Assembly: GCF_000315485.1 (NCBI RefSeq)
Contig: NZ_JH992942.1
Span: 474,028 to 538,027 of the forward strand
Length of the DNA: 64,000 bases
Direction: 5' to 3'
Source of the DNA: Bacteroides oleiciplenus YIT 12058
Lineage (GTDB): Bacteria; Bacteroidota; Bacteroidia; Bacteroidales; Bacteroidaceae
Part shown: positions 42,117 to 51,874 of the stretch, one piece after another
Numbering within the stretch: position 1 is the first letter of the stretch
How the letters are laid out: each line of letters starts with the position of its first letter
Made by a program: the position numbers and the translations under genes
Notes under the pieces: generated by a model
Told to the model about the DNA's origin: nothing
What the model saw: the letters and a program-made list of their open reading frames with translations, nothing else
The model's database searches: none

Positions 42117-44618
42117 TCAATTCATTTTACCGGAAATTTGCATTTCCCGGTCATTCATCTCCTGTGTTTTCCATTCTCCGTCTATTTTGTCATACAGCAT
42201 GGAGGCATCTGCTTTCTGACATTGATAGGCTTTGCCGTTAACTTCAGGATTCTTTTTCCCAAAGCTGAAGGTCGCTTTGTTTTGGACGTTACGGATATAG
42301 AGGCCGGCGGGGCGTTTGGCATTCAGTTCCGCCTCAATCATCCAGTTGCCGCATTGAAAACGATTCCCGTTGCGAATTATCTCAACGGCTTGTTTTCCAT
42401 CGGCTTGTACCTGTATGATAGTCAGTATGCGGTTAACTTTGCTGGGAGCAAAGCTGGCAGTCAGCGACCAAGACTTGCTAAATTCTTCGCCTCGTACGGC
42501 TATTTTCTCGTTTGGATCGGCCTTATACCGGTTTGTTTGAGAAATATTGCATTCCTGTTCACTGAATAGTTGCGCCACAGAAGTGAGCTTTTCCTCTTTA
42601 TTTTCTGTAATGAGGGTGTTTGCCGCTTCGTCTATAGAGAACTTTATAGGACTGTGCAGCAACCAGTCCCACCGAACAGCCTTGTCGGCTTCGAGTTCAT
42701 CGTAGATGACTACTTTGTCAGGATGTAGCAGGAAGATGTGGCGGCGATACTTCTTTAACGGTGTTTTGCCAAAGCCATTCTCCGCTGATTGTTCCAACTT
42801 CTGATTTTCAAAGTTCTTTACCCACATGGGATATTCACTAATGCCACAGTAAGCATTCGAGGCATCACCCAATGCGTAGGAGATATGTTCGCCATTGAAC
42901 ATACGTGTGATGTAACCGTAAGCGCGGATGGTGAAAGGTTGACCGATGCCATCTATCAGCAGCGTGTTGTAAGCTCGGGTATTGCGATAATCCAGTAGAT
43001 TGTGCGCATCCGCAAAATTCATGTAATATCCCACGGCACGATAAATGGCTTTTCCACCGTAGTGCAGGTTGAACGCATTCTGATTGGAATGTGTGTGGCT
43101 GCCCGAACCAAATGGACTGGAATGGAAACTCAGACTGAGGTTCTGTTTACTGTCTTTCAGGTTTGAATTGGCTATCATTTCTCCGCTGTCTTTGAACCAT
43201 ACAGCTTTCGGTGCATTCTCAGGCAGTTCGGTTGTTGCCGGACGTTTCTTGCCGCTTGCCAGTCGGTAGAGGCGGGTTTCGTATTCATTTTTATATCTAT
43301 CGTTCATAGAAGAGTACCAGGCTGCATAAGGATCACCGGTGCTCCGTGCTATAAGGTCGGCAAAAGCACTGCGTATGCGCAGAGGTTTCGGGTTCATTTG
43401 TTCGTGTCCGTCGCCGAAGCCTGCACTCAGCGAACCCGGTTGCCAACTGTATGCCAATCCCATTCCTGCATTTTTGTACCACGGGTGTTGCATGAAGTCC
43501 GTTCCTGTGAGGTAAGAGAACAAGGTGGGTACGTAGAATAATGTTATGGCATTGGCACTGAAATAGGCAGTTCCGTTATGCCAGTTACCGTCACGGTTGA
43601 AGCCTGATGCCGGAGCACGTGCTGTCCAAAGTTCGTAGCTGTATTCCAGGTATTCCTTGGCTTGTGGATATTTGTCGTATATCGCTAATGAGGCTTGTAA
43701 GAAGTGGCGGAAAGTGAACTGCCAGAAGTGATTGTCGAATATATGTATTTCTTCCTTATTAATGATATGAGGAATGTATTGATTGAGAATGGTCAGTATG
43801 AGTTCTTCGATTTGTGTGCGTTCTTTCTCTGTGAACCTTTCATAACAAGTCTCGTAAGTACAAGCCAGCAGGTAAGCCAGTTCCCCGGCTTTAAAATCAT
43901 TGTTTATCACTTTTGTGTCAACATCCACTGCCAAAAGGCATCTGACATTCTGTACCATCTTTTCTGCATAAACATTTCTTTGAAACAGGGTATAGGCAGT
44001 ATTCAGATAATCGGTATGGATGTACATCAGGCCCGCTTTGCTATAAGGCACTTGGTCTGTTCGGTAATCCATATCTAATGCTTCACGCGATTCGGCAATC
44101 ATGGGTTCAAAGTCAGGATGTTGCCGCATGTTTTTGCGGGCATTGTCCAGCGAATCCCGGAGGAAACAATAGATGCGTGTATGCTCCTTGGGAATGTTGT
44201 TCAAAAACACATCGAACGTCGGGGTAACGAATTGAGGAACATCATCCGTCACCGTGAAAGTGTAAGTCTTGCTCCAAGGCATTGTCTCGCCCGATTGGCT
44301 GACTGAGCGCACGCGCCAGTACCAAGTGCCGTTTTCTAACACTTTGTGCGGATTGAACATGCACCAGGGTGTGTTTTCGGACAAGATGCTGCTTGCACTT
44401 TCAAACTGTTTGTCTTGCGACAGATTGAACTGCAGAAAGTCCGATTGTTTCATTTCCAACGGTATCAGTAATGGGGAAGGGTTGATGTATAAGGTGTTGT
44501 GTTGCTGCGGGAACGGCGTTTCGCGCACGTTCTCGTGAATCTGACCGGGACAGTTTGCATATACCGACTGAATCAAAGTCAGGCAGCATGTCAGCAAGAT
44601 GGTTAATAACTTTCTCAT
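42117..44618 (-). CDS. heparinase II/III-type polysaccharide lyase, PL15-like (copy A)
   Basis: An 833-residue secreted enzyme (leader MRKLLTILLTCCLTLIQSVYA). Residues about 40-130 are a fibronectin-like module of the DUF4962 type (WCMFNPHKVLENGTWYWRVR, MPWSKTYTFTVTDD). A helical toroid follows (DKYPQAKEYLEYSYELWTAR, ASGFNRDGNWHNGTAYFSAN), then a heparinase II/III beta-domain (SFHSSPFGSGSHTHSNQNAF, RNTRAYNTLLIDGIGQPF, KYRRHIFLLHPDKVVIYDEL). His residues in GSHTHSNQ and Tyr in RNTRAYN are candidate catalytic residues. The architecture matches PL15 enzymes such as BT4652 in the B. thetaiotaomicron heparin PUL. It is a close paralogue of the next upstream gene. The exact PL family is inferred from memory of the architecture. 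Confidence 0.82.
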   Translation of the reverse strand: MRKLLTILLTCCLTLIQSVYANCPGQIHENVRETPFPQQHNTLYINPSPLLIPLEMKQSDFLQFNLSQDKQFESASSILSENTPWCMFNPHKVLENGTWYWRVRSVSQSGETMPWSKTYTFTVTDDVPQFVTPTFDVFLNNIPKEHTRIYCFLRDSLDNARKNMRQHPDFEPMIAESREALDMDYRTDQVPYSKAGLMYIHTDYLNTAYTLFQRNVYAEKMVQNVRCLLAVDVDTKVINNDFKAGELAYLLACTYETCYERFTEKERTQIEELILTILNQYIPHIINKEEIHIFDNHFWQFTFRHFLQASLAIYDKYPQAKEYLEYSYELWTARAPASGFNRDGNWHNGTAYFSANAITLFYVPTLFSYLTGTDFMQHPWYKNAGMGLAYSWQPGSLSAGFGDGHEQMNPKPLRIRSAFADLIARSTGDPYAAWYSSMNDRYKNEYETRLYRLASGKKRPATTELPENAPKAVWFKDSGEMIANSNLKDSKQNLSLSFHSSPFGSGSHTHSNQNAFNLHYGGKAIYRAVGYYMNFADAHNLLDYRNTRAYNTLLIDGIGQPFTIRAYGYITRMFNGEHISYALGDASNAYCGISEYPMWVKNFENQKLEQSAENGFGKTPLKKYRRHIFLLHPDKVVIYDELEADKAVRWDWLLHSPIKFSIDEAANTLITENKEEKLTSVAQLFSEQECNISQTNRYKADPNEKIAVRGEEFSKSWSLTASFAPSKVNRILTIIQVQADGKQAVEIIRNGNRFQCGNWMIEAELNAKRPAGLYIRNVQNKATFSFGKKNPEVNGKAYQCQKADASMLYDKIDGEWKTQEMNDREMQISGKMN

Positions 44619-44667
44619 ATCCTATTTTTTTTTGTAATTACTACTCGTATTCAGCACAAAATCGGGT

Positions 44668-47148
44668 TTACCATTTACCCATACTCTGTATCTTTTGGTC
44701 ACTCATCTCTTCTGTTTTCCACGCTCCGTCCATGGTATCGTAAATCACAGAAGCATCTTTCTCTTGGCACTGATAGCTCTGACCGTTTATCATTGTTTTC
44801 TTTCTTCCGAAACTGAATGTGGCTTTATTTTTAGTATTCAGAATATACAGGCTTGCCGGACGTTTCGTATTCAGTTCAGCTTCGATTGTCCAGTCTCCAC
44901 ATTGCAGCTGCTTGTCATTGCGAACTATTTCCACAGCTTGTTTTCCGTCGGCTTCTATCTGGATGATGGTTAATATCCGATTAGCCTTGCTGGGACCGAA
45001 ACTCGCCGTCAATGACCATGGATTTGTAAAGTCCTCACCCCGTTCAGCATTCTTTTGATTTGGGGGAGCGGCATATTGGTCTGTCTGGGTAATGTTACAT
45101 TTCTGTTCGCTGAAAAGCCGGGCTACGGACTTGAAATGTCTCTCTTTGTTTTCCGTAGTTAGAATGGCGGCGGTTTCGTCAATATTAAATCTGGTCGGGC
45201 TGTGCAGCAACCAGTCCCAGTGTACTGCTTTTTCTGCTTCCAGTTCATCATAAATGACTACTGTGTTGGGATGTAACAGGAAAATGTGCCTGCGATACTT
45301 CTTTAATGGTGTTTCTCCGAAACCATTCTCGGGCGATTGTTCCAACTTGTTTTCCGCAAAAGCCTGTTTCCAATAGTTGATTTCACTGATGCCGCAGTAG
45401 GCATTGGATGCATCGCCAAGTGCATAAGAGATGTGTTCGCCGTTAAACATGCGTACGATATAGCCATTGGCACGTTGAGTGAACGGTTGCCCGATACCAT
45501 CCACCAGCAAGGAATTGTGTGCACGCGTGTTTCGGTAGGATAGTAGGTTGTGCGGGTCATCAAATTTCATGTAATGGCCTACTGCATGATAAACAGCTTC
45601 TCCGCCATAATGCAGATTGAATGCGTTCTGGTTGGAGTGAGTGTGATTGCCTGAACCGAACGGACTGGAATGAAAACTTAAACTGATATTTTCTTTCAGA
45701 TTGTTCAGGTCAGTGTTAGCTATCATTTCACCACAATCTTTAAACCATACGGCTTTGGGGGTATCAGTAGGCAGTTGAGTTTGCACAGGGCGTTGTTTGC
45801 CACTTGCCATGCGATACAAGCGTGTTTCCGATTCAGTTTTGTACCGGTCATTGACTGAGGAATACCAGGTTGCATAAATGTCTCCTGTATTACGAGCCAG
45901 GAAGTCTGCAAAGGCACTGCGGATGCGCAACGGCTTGCTGTTTGTTTTCTCATGTCCGTCGCCGAAACCACTGCTCAGTGCTCCGGGTTGCCAGCAATAG
46001 ACCAGTCCCAAACCGGCATTTTTGTACCACGGATGTTGTAGGAAATCTGTTCCTGTCAAGTAACTGAATAGGGTAGCCACATAAGCCAGACTGACGGCAT
46101 TGGCACTGAAGTAGTTGGCACCGTTATGCCACGAACCGTCGCGGTTAAAGCCGGAAGCAGGGGCGCGGGAAGTCCAAAGTTCGTAGCTATATTCCAGATA
46201 TTCTTTAGCCAAAGGATATTTGTCATATAATACCAAGGCTCCTTGCAGAAAATGGCGGAAGGAGAATTGCCAGAAATGTTCATCGAAAAACATGTTCTCT
46301 TCACGTCCCAGTATGCGTGAGGTATAGTATTGGCTTAACGTGTTCATAATGATGGTTTCTATCTGCTTCTGCTCTTTGGGCGTAAAACGGTCGAAGCAAT
46401 TTTCGTAAGTGCATGCCAAGGTATAAACCAGTTCTCCGGCATTGAAGTCGTTGGCGATAACTTTAGGATCGGGTTCTGCGGAAAGCAGGCAACGTACATT
46501 CTTTACCATTTTATCAGCATAGAGGTCACGTTGCAACATTTGGTAGGCTGTATTCAGATTGTCGCAGTCTTCTGCCATACGGGTAATCCGGCTGTATGGT
46601 TTTGTGTCGTTAGCATAATTCATGCTGAGCGCATTGCGTCCATCGTCTATCATGGCCTCGAATTCGGGATGTGATCGTACTTTCTTGCGTGCTTCTTCCA
46701 GGTTATCTTTCAGGAAACAGTAGATGCGTGAATATTCTTCAGGGATATTTTTGAAGAAAGTACTGAATGGGGGAGTGGCAAACTTAGGAGTATCATCCGT
46801 TACGGTAAAACTGTAGGTTTGACTCCAGGGCATTTCTTCACCGGATTTGTTAACTGAACGGAAGCGCCAGTACCAAACACCAGAGTTAAGTATCTGATGT
46901 GGATTGAATACACACCAAGGCACAGGCTTTGATAAAATACTGTGCTCGTCTTCGAAGTTCTTGTCCATTGATAGGTTGAACTGTAGGAAGTCTGATTGTT
47001 TGAGGGTACAAGGAACTATCAGCGGAGCAGGATTCAGATAAATAGTATGCTCTTGTTGAGGGTATGGTACTTTGCGAATAGGATTATTGGCACTTACCTG
47101 AATAAACAGTGTGCACAATAAAAATAGTGTCGTAAATAGGTTTTTCAT
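44668..47148 (-). CDS. heparinase II/III-type polysaccharide lyase, PL15-like (copy B)
   Basis: The frame is open from 47241, but the -7 element at 47178-47185 lies inside that extension. The ATG at 47148 starts a typical leader (MKNLFTTLFLLCTLFIQVSA), giving 826 residues. The domain order equals copy A: DUF4962-type module (WCVFNPHQILNSGVWYWRFR), toroid (FNRDGSWHNGANYFSANAV) and heparinase beta-domain (FHSSPFGSGNHTHSNQNAF, RNTRAHNSLLVDGIGQPF). The residue after RNTRA differs (His here, Tyr in copy A), a possible specificity or activity difference. Lying 49 bp before copy A, it is the promoter-proximal gene of the lyase-SusCD operon. Confidence 0.82.
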   Translation of the reverse strand: MKNLFTTLFLLCTLFIQVSANNPIRKVPYPQQEHTIYLNPAPLIVPCTLKQSDFLQFNLSMDKNFEDEHSILSKPVPWCVFNPHQILNSGVWYWRFRSVNKSGEEMPWSQTYSFTVTDDTPKFATPPFSTFFKNIPEEYSRIYCFLKDNLEEARKKVRSHPEFEAMIDDGRNALSMNYANDTKPYSRITRMAEDCDNLNTAYQMLQRDLYADKMVKNVRCLLSAEPDPKVIANDFNAGELVYTLACTYENCFDRFTPKEQKQIETIIMNTLSQYYTSRILGREENMFFDEHFWQFSFRHFLQGALVLYDKYPLAKEYLEYSYELWTSRAPASGFNRDGSWHNGANYFSANAVSLAYVATLFSYLTGTDFLQHPWYKNAGLGLVYCWQPGALSSGFGDGHEKTNSKPLRIRSAFADFLARNTGDIYATWYSSVNDRYKTESETRLYRMASGKQRPVQTQLPTDTPKAVWFKDCGEMIANTDLNNLKENISLSFHSSPFGSGNHTHSNQNAFNLHYGGEAVYHAVGHYMKFDDPHNLLSYRNTRAHNSLLVDGIGQPFTQRANGYIVRMFNGEHISYALGDASNAYCGISEINYWKQAFAENKLEQSPENGFGETPLKKYRRHIFLLHPNTVVIYDELEAEKAVHWDWLLHSPTRFNIDETAAILTTENKERHFKSVARLFSEQKCNITQTDQYAAPPNQKNAERGEDFTNPWSLTASFGPSKANRILTIIQIEADGKQAVEIVRNDKQLQCGDWTIEAELNTKRPASLYILNTKNKATFSFGRKKTMINGQSYQCQEKDASVIYDTMDGAWKTEEMSDQKIQSMGKW

Positions 47149-47177
47149 AATAAGACTCTGATAATTTTGTTCATTGG

Positions 47178-47185
47178 CAAAGATA
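47178..47185 (-). promoter_or_regulatory. -7 element of the PUL operon (TATCTTTG)
   Basis: An exact TAnnTTTG on the minus strand, 30 bp before the copy B start. It is the probable main promoter of the lyase-SusCD-lyase-GH88 operon and the likely target of the adjacent hybrid regulator. Confidence 0.6.
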
Positions 47186-47333
47186 GTGGGACATAAAATA
47201 AGAGGCTTTCGGGCTTGTATAAACATGTTTTGATACAGCACAAAAAGCTTGCGATTATGTCTACTTTTCTTATACTTTTGTGTAATACATTAGTTATAGG
47301 ATAGTTGTAGAGCGATATTTCTTTATTTTTGTA

Positions 47334-47640
47334 TTATTGCAGAGAGGCAAAAGAGAGCTTATAGCTTTCTCCTTTACTGGTTTTGAATGTTATGAGATTA
47401 TCAGCTTCTACTTTATATTTTATGCTTTTTCCTTTTGAGTCTGTTAGTATGGTTTGGCTTACATAAGGATATTTTATGGAGCAATGGGAACCTTTTCTCG
47501 AATGTAGTCCACAGATTGTTGAAGGTTGCGTTTTTCAGGAGAGCTTGTAGTTATATTAGAGTTCCCGGATAAAGTTCAATCAGATTGAAGATATGGCGAT
47601 GATGCGGTTCTGATATAATGTCACCATAGTTTATAGCCTT
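47334..47640 (-). pseudogene. C-terminal remnant of a GH95-like glycosidase
   Basis: Read on the minus strand from 47640, the sequence gives YGDIISEPHHRHIFNLIELY then PGTLI and a stop. EPHHRH...LYPG is a hallmark near the end of GH95 fucosidase-type barrels. Further on, in another frame, YPYVSQTILTDSKGKSIKYK then VEADNLITFKTSKGESYKLS leads to a stop at 47334-47336, which looks like the final beta-domain. No start codon or continuous frame remains. A glycosidase gene has apparently been deleted here between the regulator and the lyases. The GH95 label is tentative. Confidence 0.55.
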
Positions 47641-47642
47641 TT

Positions 47643-50600
47643 TTAATCCTGTTGATTATCCCCTTTCTTGCCGTATTCCGACGGCAGGCAACCAAAATAT
47701 TTCTTGAAACTGGTGGCGAAATAAGATGGAGTATTGAATCCTACCATCGTGCTTATCTCCGACACCGTATACCGCCCCTCTTTCAATAATTTGCCTGCTT
47801 TGTTGAAACGTATTTTGCGGATAAATTCATTGGTCGATTCTCCGGTCAGGGCCTTCATCTTCAAGTGAAGGTTGGAACGGCTCATAAACATCTCGCGGGC
47901 AAATTCATCAGTTGAGAATTCCACATTGTCTAAATGTTTTTCTACCACTTCCACTGCTTTCTTAAGCAGTTCTTCGTCCATAGGATTGAGAGCAACTTTT
48001 TCAGGTTCGATTTCCAGGGAATTGGAATAATGTTCGATGGCGCGATACCGGGTACGGAACAGATTCCTTATTTTGGTGGTAACTAAAGCTATGGAAAAAG
48101 GTTTGGGTATGTAATCGTCCGCACCCATTTGCAGACCTTCCAGTTGTTCCTTCAAATCGGTTTTGGCCGAGAGTATGATAACAGGAATGTGGCAGGTATA
48201 TAAGTTCTGCTTGATATGCTTGCACAATTTCAGTCCGTCCATGACCGGCATCATGACGTCGGTCAGAATTAGGTCTACTTTTTGCTCTTTCAGTATATCC
48301 AAGGCCTCTTCACCGTTTCCGGCTTCCAGTATCAGATACGTCTGGCACAGTTCCTTACTGAGGTATTGGCGAATATCAGCGTTGTCTTCCACAATAAGAA
48401 TGCTTTCACGTTTCTTGCTTGCTTCTTCCGTAGGCGCTTCTGCAATGGTTTCTTCCGGCATTGCCTCTGCTTCACAGGCTTCCGTACTTATGATTAGCAT
48501 CTCTGCACTATTGGTTGAATGAATGAGCTGTTCATTTCCCTTATCTTCTTCGGTGGCTATTTCTTCGGGCTCATAAGCATCCTTGCTTGTGGGTAAATAG
48601 ATGGTGAAAGTGCTTCCTGCACCTTCAGAACTTTCCAGTTCGATTTCTCCATGATGCAATTCCACCAAGCGTTGCACTAAGGAAAGACCGATGCCTGTGC
48701 CGATCTGTTCGTTATCCACTTTGTAAAAGCGTTCGAATATCTTACTTTGCTTACTGAACGGGATACCCTTGCCGGTGTCCTTTACCTGTAGCATTAGCCT
48801 GTCATTCTCTTCTTTCAGGGTGACGGTGATGCTTTGTCCTTCGCTCGTGTATTTGAATGCGTTGGATATCAGATTATTGATGATTAGTTCCAGATAGTTA
48901 GGGTCACACAATATCTGGCAATCTTCTGTTTCGGAATAGAAGTTGTAAGCTATGTTTCTGCGCTGTGCTATCCGGTCATAAAGAAGAAAGCTTCTTTTTA
49001 TGACCTGATGGATGGGATTAGGTCTGACTTTGAGGTGGAATACTCCTAACTCGGCACGACGATAGTCCATCAGTTGGTTTACCAGATGCAGCAAGCGGTT
49101 TGTGTTTTTCTGAACATGTTCCAGTTGCTTGCGTATCCAGCGGTCATTCACTTTATCGAGCACATCTTGCAGAGGAGCCAGTATCATGGTGAGCGGGGTG
49201 CGTAGCTCATGGGAGATGTTGATGAAGAACTGTAGTTTCATCTCATTCATTGCTTTCTGTCGCTCCTTGTCGGCAACTTCCATTTGTATTTGCGCTTTCA
49301 TGCTTTTCTTCATCCAGAAGTAATAGAAAATGAAGACGGTGGCAGCGATGAAAAGAATGATAAACAACAATATAGCCCACCAGGTTTTGTACCAGACGGG
49401 AAGGATAATGATTTCCAGTTCGGTGGGTTGCTCATTCCACTTTCCGTCACTGTTGGCGGCTTTTACCAGGAAATGGTAAGTCCCTTGCGGCAGGTTTGAA
49501 TAGGAAACGGTGCGAGAGTTATGGGTGTAATACCACTCTCTGTCGTAGCCTTCCAATGTATAAGCGAAAGTATTATGATTGCCGGATATGTAGTTGGATA
49601 CAACAAATTCCAGTGAAAACATGGATTGTTTGGCTGTCAGCGTGATGCTGCCGGTTTCACTGATATTCCGGTCTAATATGCCAGAGTCGTCTTTGGGGGT
49701 AACGGTTTTATTAAACAGCTTTAGGCGTGTGATGACAACGGACGGTATGTATGGATTGTCTGGCAACTGCTCAGGATGGAAAGTGGTGATACCGTTGATA
49801 CCTCCGAAATACATAAATCCGTCTTGAGTGCGGCAATATGCATTGTTGGAGAATTGGTTGCTTTGCAGACCGTCATAGCTTGTGTAGTTTCTGAATTTTT
49901 CCGTTTGTGGCTGGAAGCGGCTCAGGCCTTTGTCTGTACTGAGCCAAAGGTAACCGTAAGAGTCTTCCATAATTCCATGTACCACGTTGTTAGGAAGTCC
50001 GTGGATAGTAGTGTATTGTTTGATTTCTTTTGTTTTATCGTCAAAACGGTAGATGCCGTCACGAGTACCAATCCAAAAAATGCCCTTTTGTTTGGATTCG
50101 CATACACAATTAGTCATTTTATAGGTGACCGGTGATTGTTCCGGTAATATGGGACAGTGCTGTAATAGCCCGTCCTTTTCGGTATATACTCCCAAGCCTT
50201 TTTCACCGATTAACCAAAGTCGCTGTTTACTGTCGCGGACAATATCTGTGATTTGTTTATGCAAGAAGGGGCTTCCATCAGCCTGTGTGGCTATGGCGGT
50301 GAAAGTTTTATTCTTAGGATTAAAGCGTAGCAGCTCACTGATTCCACTGATCCAGAATTCTCCGTTTTCGGTAGGTTCGAAAGTATAGATATTATTTGTC
50401 TTGTTATTGCAGATTGTTTCAATATGTCCCGATTTACGGTTTAGAATACTGAGGCCGCCCGTATGCGTTCCTATATAGATTAAATCATTTTCTTCATCTA
50501 TGTAGATAACTTTTATATCATTTGAGCCGATACCTTCTTGGGTAGTATAGTGTTTAAAGGTACGTGTACGTGGGTTGTAGAAATTTACGCCACCGCTGTT

Positions 50601-51710
50601 TGTTCCTATCCAGAGATTGTTTTGAGAATCTTCCTTGATGCATCCCACAATGTTGCAATTCAACGAATTTCCTTTGGAAGTGGATTGTATGTTCGAAAAG
50701 CGGTCTTTGAAAGGATGATAATAATTTAACCCTCCGAAATAGGTTCCCAACCACATACCCCCTTGCGAATCTTTAAAAATATCGCGAACTGATGTTTGCG
50801 AGAGGCTGCCGCTCTCCAACGGGTCACTGGTATAGACGTTGAAATTATCGTCTTTTTCATTATAAATATTCAGCGAGTTCAGTGTGCCTACCCATAGCGT
50901 GTTTTGTGAGTCAAGACAGAGCGAACGGATATAATTGGAACTGATTGAGTTCTTTATCTGTGGATTATGCGTATAATTACTTACTTCTTGGGTCTGAAGA
51001 TTGATACAGAACAATCCGCTTCCTTCCGTACCTACCCATAGACGTATGGGAGACTGTTGTAAGATGGCATATATTTCTTTGTTTGTCAGTTCCTTGGGCG
51101 CGATGTTCTCCAGAGTATTGGTTTGGATGGAGTAAATGAACAAACCTTGCATACTTCCTATATAGATGTGGTCATCTTGCCGATAGACAGAGGTCGGCAC
51201 AATGGAGAAAAGTGCCGGGACAGGCAGTTCTTCGGAGTATTGCATTTTCTCCATATCAAACAGTAATAATTTCTTTTTCCGGGAACAGAGCAGTAATTTA
51301 TTGTTGGCTTCCACTATTCCGTCGATAGATAGTTGCTTACCATTTTCCTGATAGCTGAAATTATCAAACCGGTCCATGTTGACATCATAAAGAGATAGCC
51401 CTTCATCCGTTCCTATCCAAATTCTACCTTGCTTGTCTGTAATGCAACTGCGGATGATGTCATTGCCTATGCTATATGGGTTCTGAGCATTGTGTTGGTA
51501 AACAGTAAAGTCGTAACCATCAAACTTATTTAGTCCGTTATGAGTGGCAAACCACATGTTGTTTTTTCTGTCTTGAGTGATATCAACCACTGTGCTTTGC
51601 GACAAACCGTCATTGAGTCCGATATGTGCAAAAGTGATGGGAGCTGGCTCCTGGGCAGAGAGGGGTAATAGAAGCAGACTGACCAGAAAGTATAGAAAGT
51701 ATTTTATCAT
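47643..51710 (-). CDS. hybrid two-component system regulator (HTCS)
   Basis: The frame is open from 51782. The ATG at 51710 (MIKYFLYFLVSLLLLPLSAQ) gives a proper signal peptide and lies after the -7 element at 51738-51745, so 1355 residues are assigned. A periplasmic sensor of 14 two-bladed propeller repeats (GRIWIGTDEGLSLYD-like) and a Y_Y_Y domain (QGTYHFLVKAANSDGKWNEQ) are followed by a membrane helix near 790-810. Then come a HisKA box ISHELRTPL with His834, a HATPase (NNLISNAFKYTSEGQ), a receiver domain with Asp1151 (LILTDVMMPVMDGL) and a C-terminal AraC domain (VGFNTPSYFATSFKKYFG). It senses the oligosaccharide in the periplasm and activates the operon at 47178. Confidence 0.95.
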   Translation of the reverse strand: MIKYFLYFLVSLLLLPLSAQEPAPITFAHIGLNDGLSQSTVVDITQDRKNNMWFATHNGLNKFDGYDFTVYQHNAQNPYSIGNDIIRSCITDKQGRIWIGTDEGLSLYDVNMDRFDNFSYQENGKQLSIDGIVEANNKLLLCSRKKKLLLFDMEKMQYSEELPVPALFSIVPTSVYRQDDHIYIGSMQGLFIYSIQTNTLENIAPKELTNKEIYAILQQSPIRLWVGTEGSGLFCINLQTQEVSNYTHNPQIKNSISSNYIRSLCLDSQNTLWVGTLNSLNIYNEKDDNFNVYTSDPLESGSLSQTSVRDIFKDSQGGMWLGTYFGGLNYYHPFKDRFSNIQSTSKGNSLNCNIVGCIKEDSQNNLWIGTNSGGVNFYNPRTRTFKHYTTQEGIGSNDIKVIYIDEENDLIYIGTHTGGLSILNRKSGHIETICNNKTNNIYTFEPTENGEFWISGISELLRFNPKNKTFTAIATQADGSPFLHKQITDIVRDSKQRLWLIGEKGLGVYTEKDGLLQHCPILPEQSPVTYKMTNCVCESKQKGIFWIGTRDGIYRFDDKTKEIKQYTTIHGLPNNVVHGIMEDSYGYLWLSTDKGLSRFQPQTEKFRNYTSYDGLQSNQFSNNAYCRTQDGFMYFGGINGITTFHPEQLPDNPYIPSVVITRLKLFNKTVTPKDDSGILDRNISETGSITLTAKQSMFSLEFVVSNYISGNHNTFAYTLEGYDREWYYTHNSRTVSYSNLPQGTYHFLVKAANSDGKWNEQPTELEIIILPVWYKTWWAILLFIILFIAATVFIFYYFWMKKSMKAQIQMEVADKERQKAMNEMKLQFFINISHELRTPLTMILAPLQDVLDKVNDRWIRKQLEHVQKNTNRLLHLVNQLMDYRRAELGVFHLKVRPNPIHQVIKRSFLLYDRIAQRRNIAYNFYSETEDCQILCDPNYLELIINNLISNAFKYTSEGQSITVTLKEENDRLMLQVKDTGKGIPFSKQSKIFERFYKVDNEQIGTGIGLSLVQRLVELHHGEIELESSEGAGSTFTIYLPTSKDAYEPEEIATEEDKGNEQLIHSTNSAEMLIISTEACEAEAMPEETIAEAPTEEASKKRESILIVEDNADIRQYLSKELCQTYLILEAGNGEEALDILKEQKVDLILTDVMMPVMDGLKLCKHIKQNLYTCHIPVIILSAKTDLKEQLEGLQMGADDYIPKPFSIALVTTKIRNLFRTRYRAIEHYSNSLEIEPEKVALNPMDEELLKKAVEVVEKHLDNVEFSTDEFAREMFMSRSNLHLKMKALTGESTNEFIRKIRFNKAGKLLKEGRYTVSEISTMVGFNTPSYFATSFKKYFGCLPSEYGKKGDNQQD

Positions 51711-51737
51711 AGTTCTATAGTATATAAAGTTGTAACA

Positions 51738-51745
51738 CAAAGGTA
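51738..51745 (-). promoter_or_regulatory. -7 element of the HTCS gene (TACCTTTG)
   Basis: An exact TAnnTTTG on the minus strand, 28 bp upstream of the 51710 ATG. It decides against the longer start at 51782. Confidence 0.6.
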
Positions 51746-51802
51746 TAATAAATATTTCTTTTTGCTTGATAAGTGCAAGCAATTTATCGTATAAGTAAAA
51801 AA

Positions 51803-51837
51803 AGGTTGAACTCTTTTTTGGGGGAGGAGTTCAACCT
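51803..51837 (-). terminator. terminator of the sulfatase gene
   Basis: AGGTTGAACTC and GAGTTCAACCT form a perfect 11-bp stem followed by a seven-T run on the minus strand, 38 bp after the sulfatase stop. Confidence 0.85.
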
Positions 51838-51874
51838 CATTTGGAGAGTGTTAAGCTGAATAATCTTCTTTACC

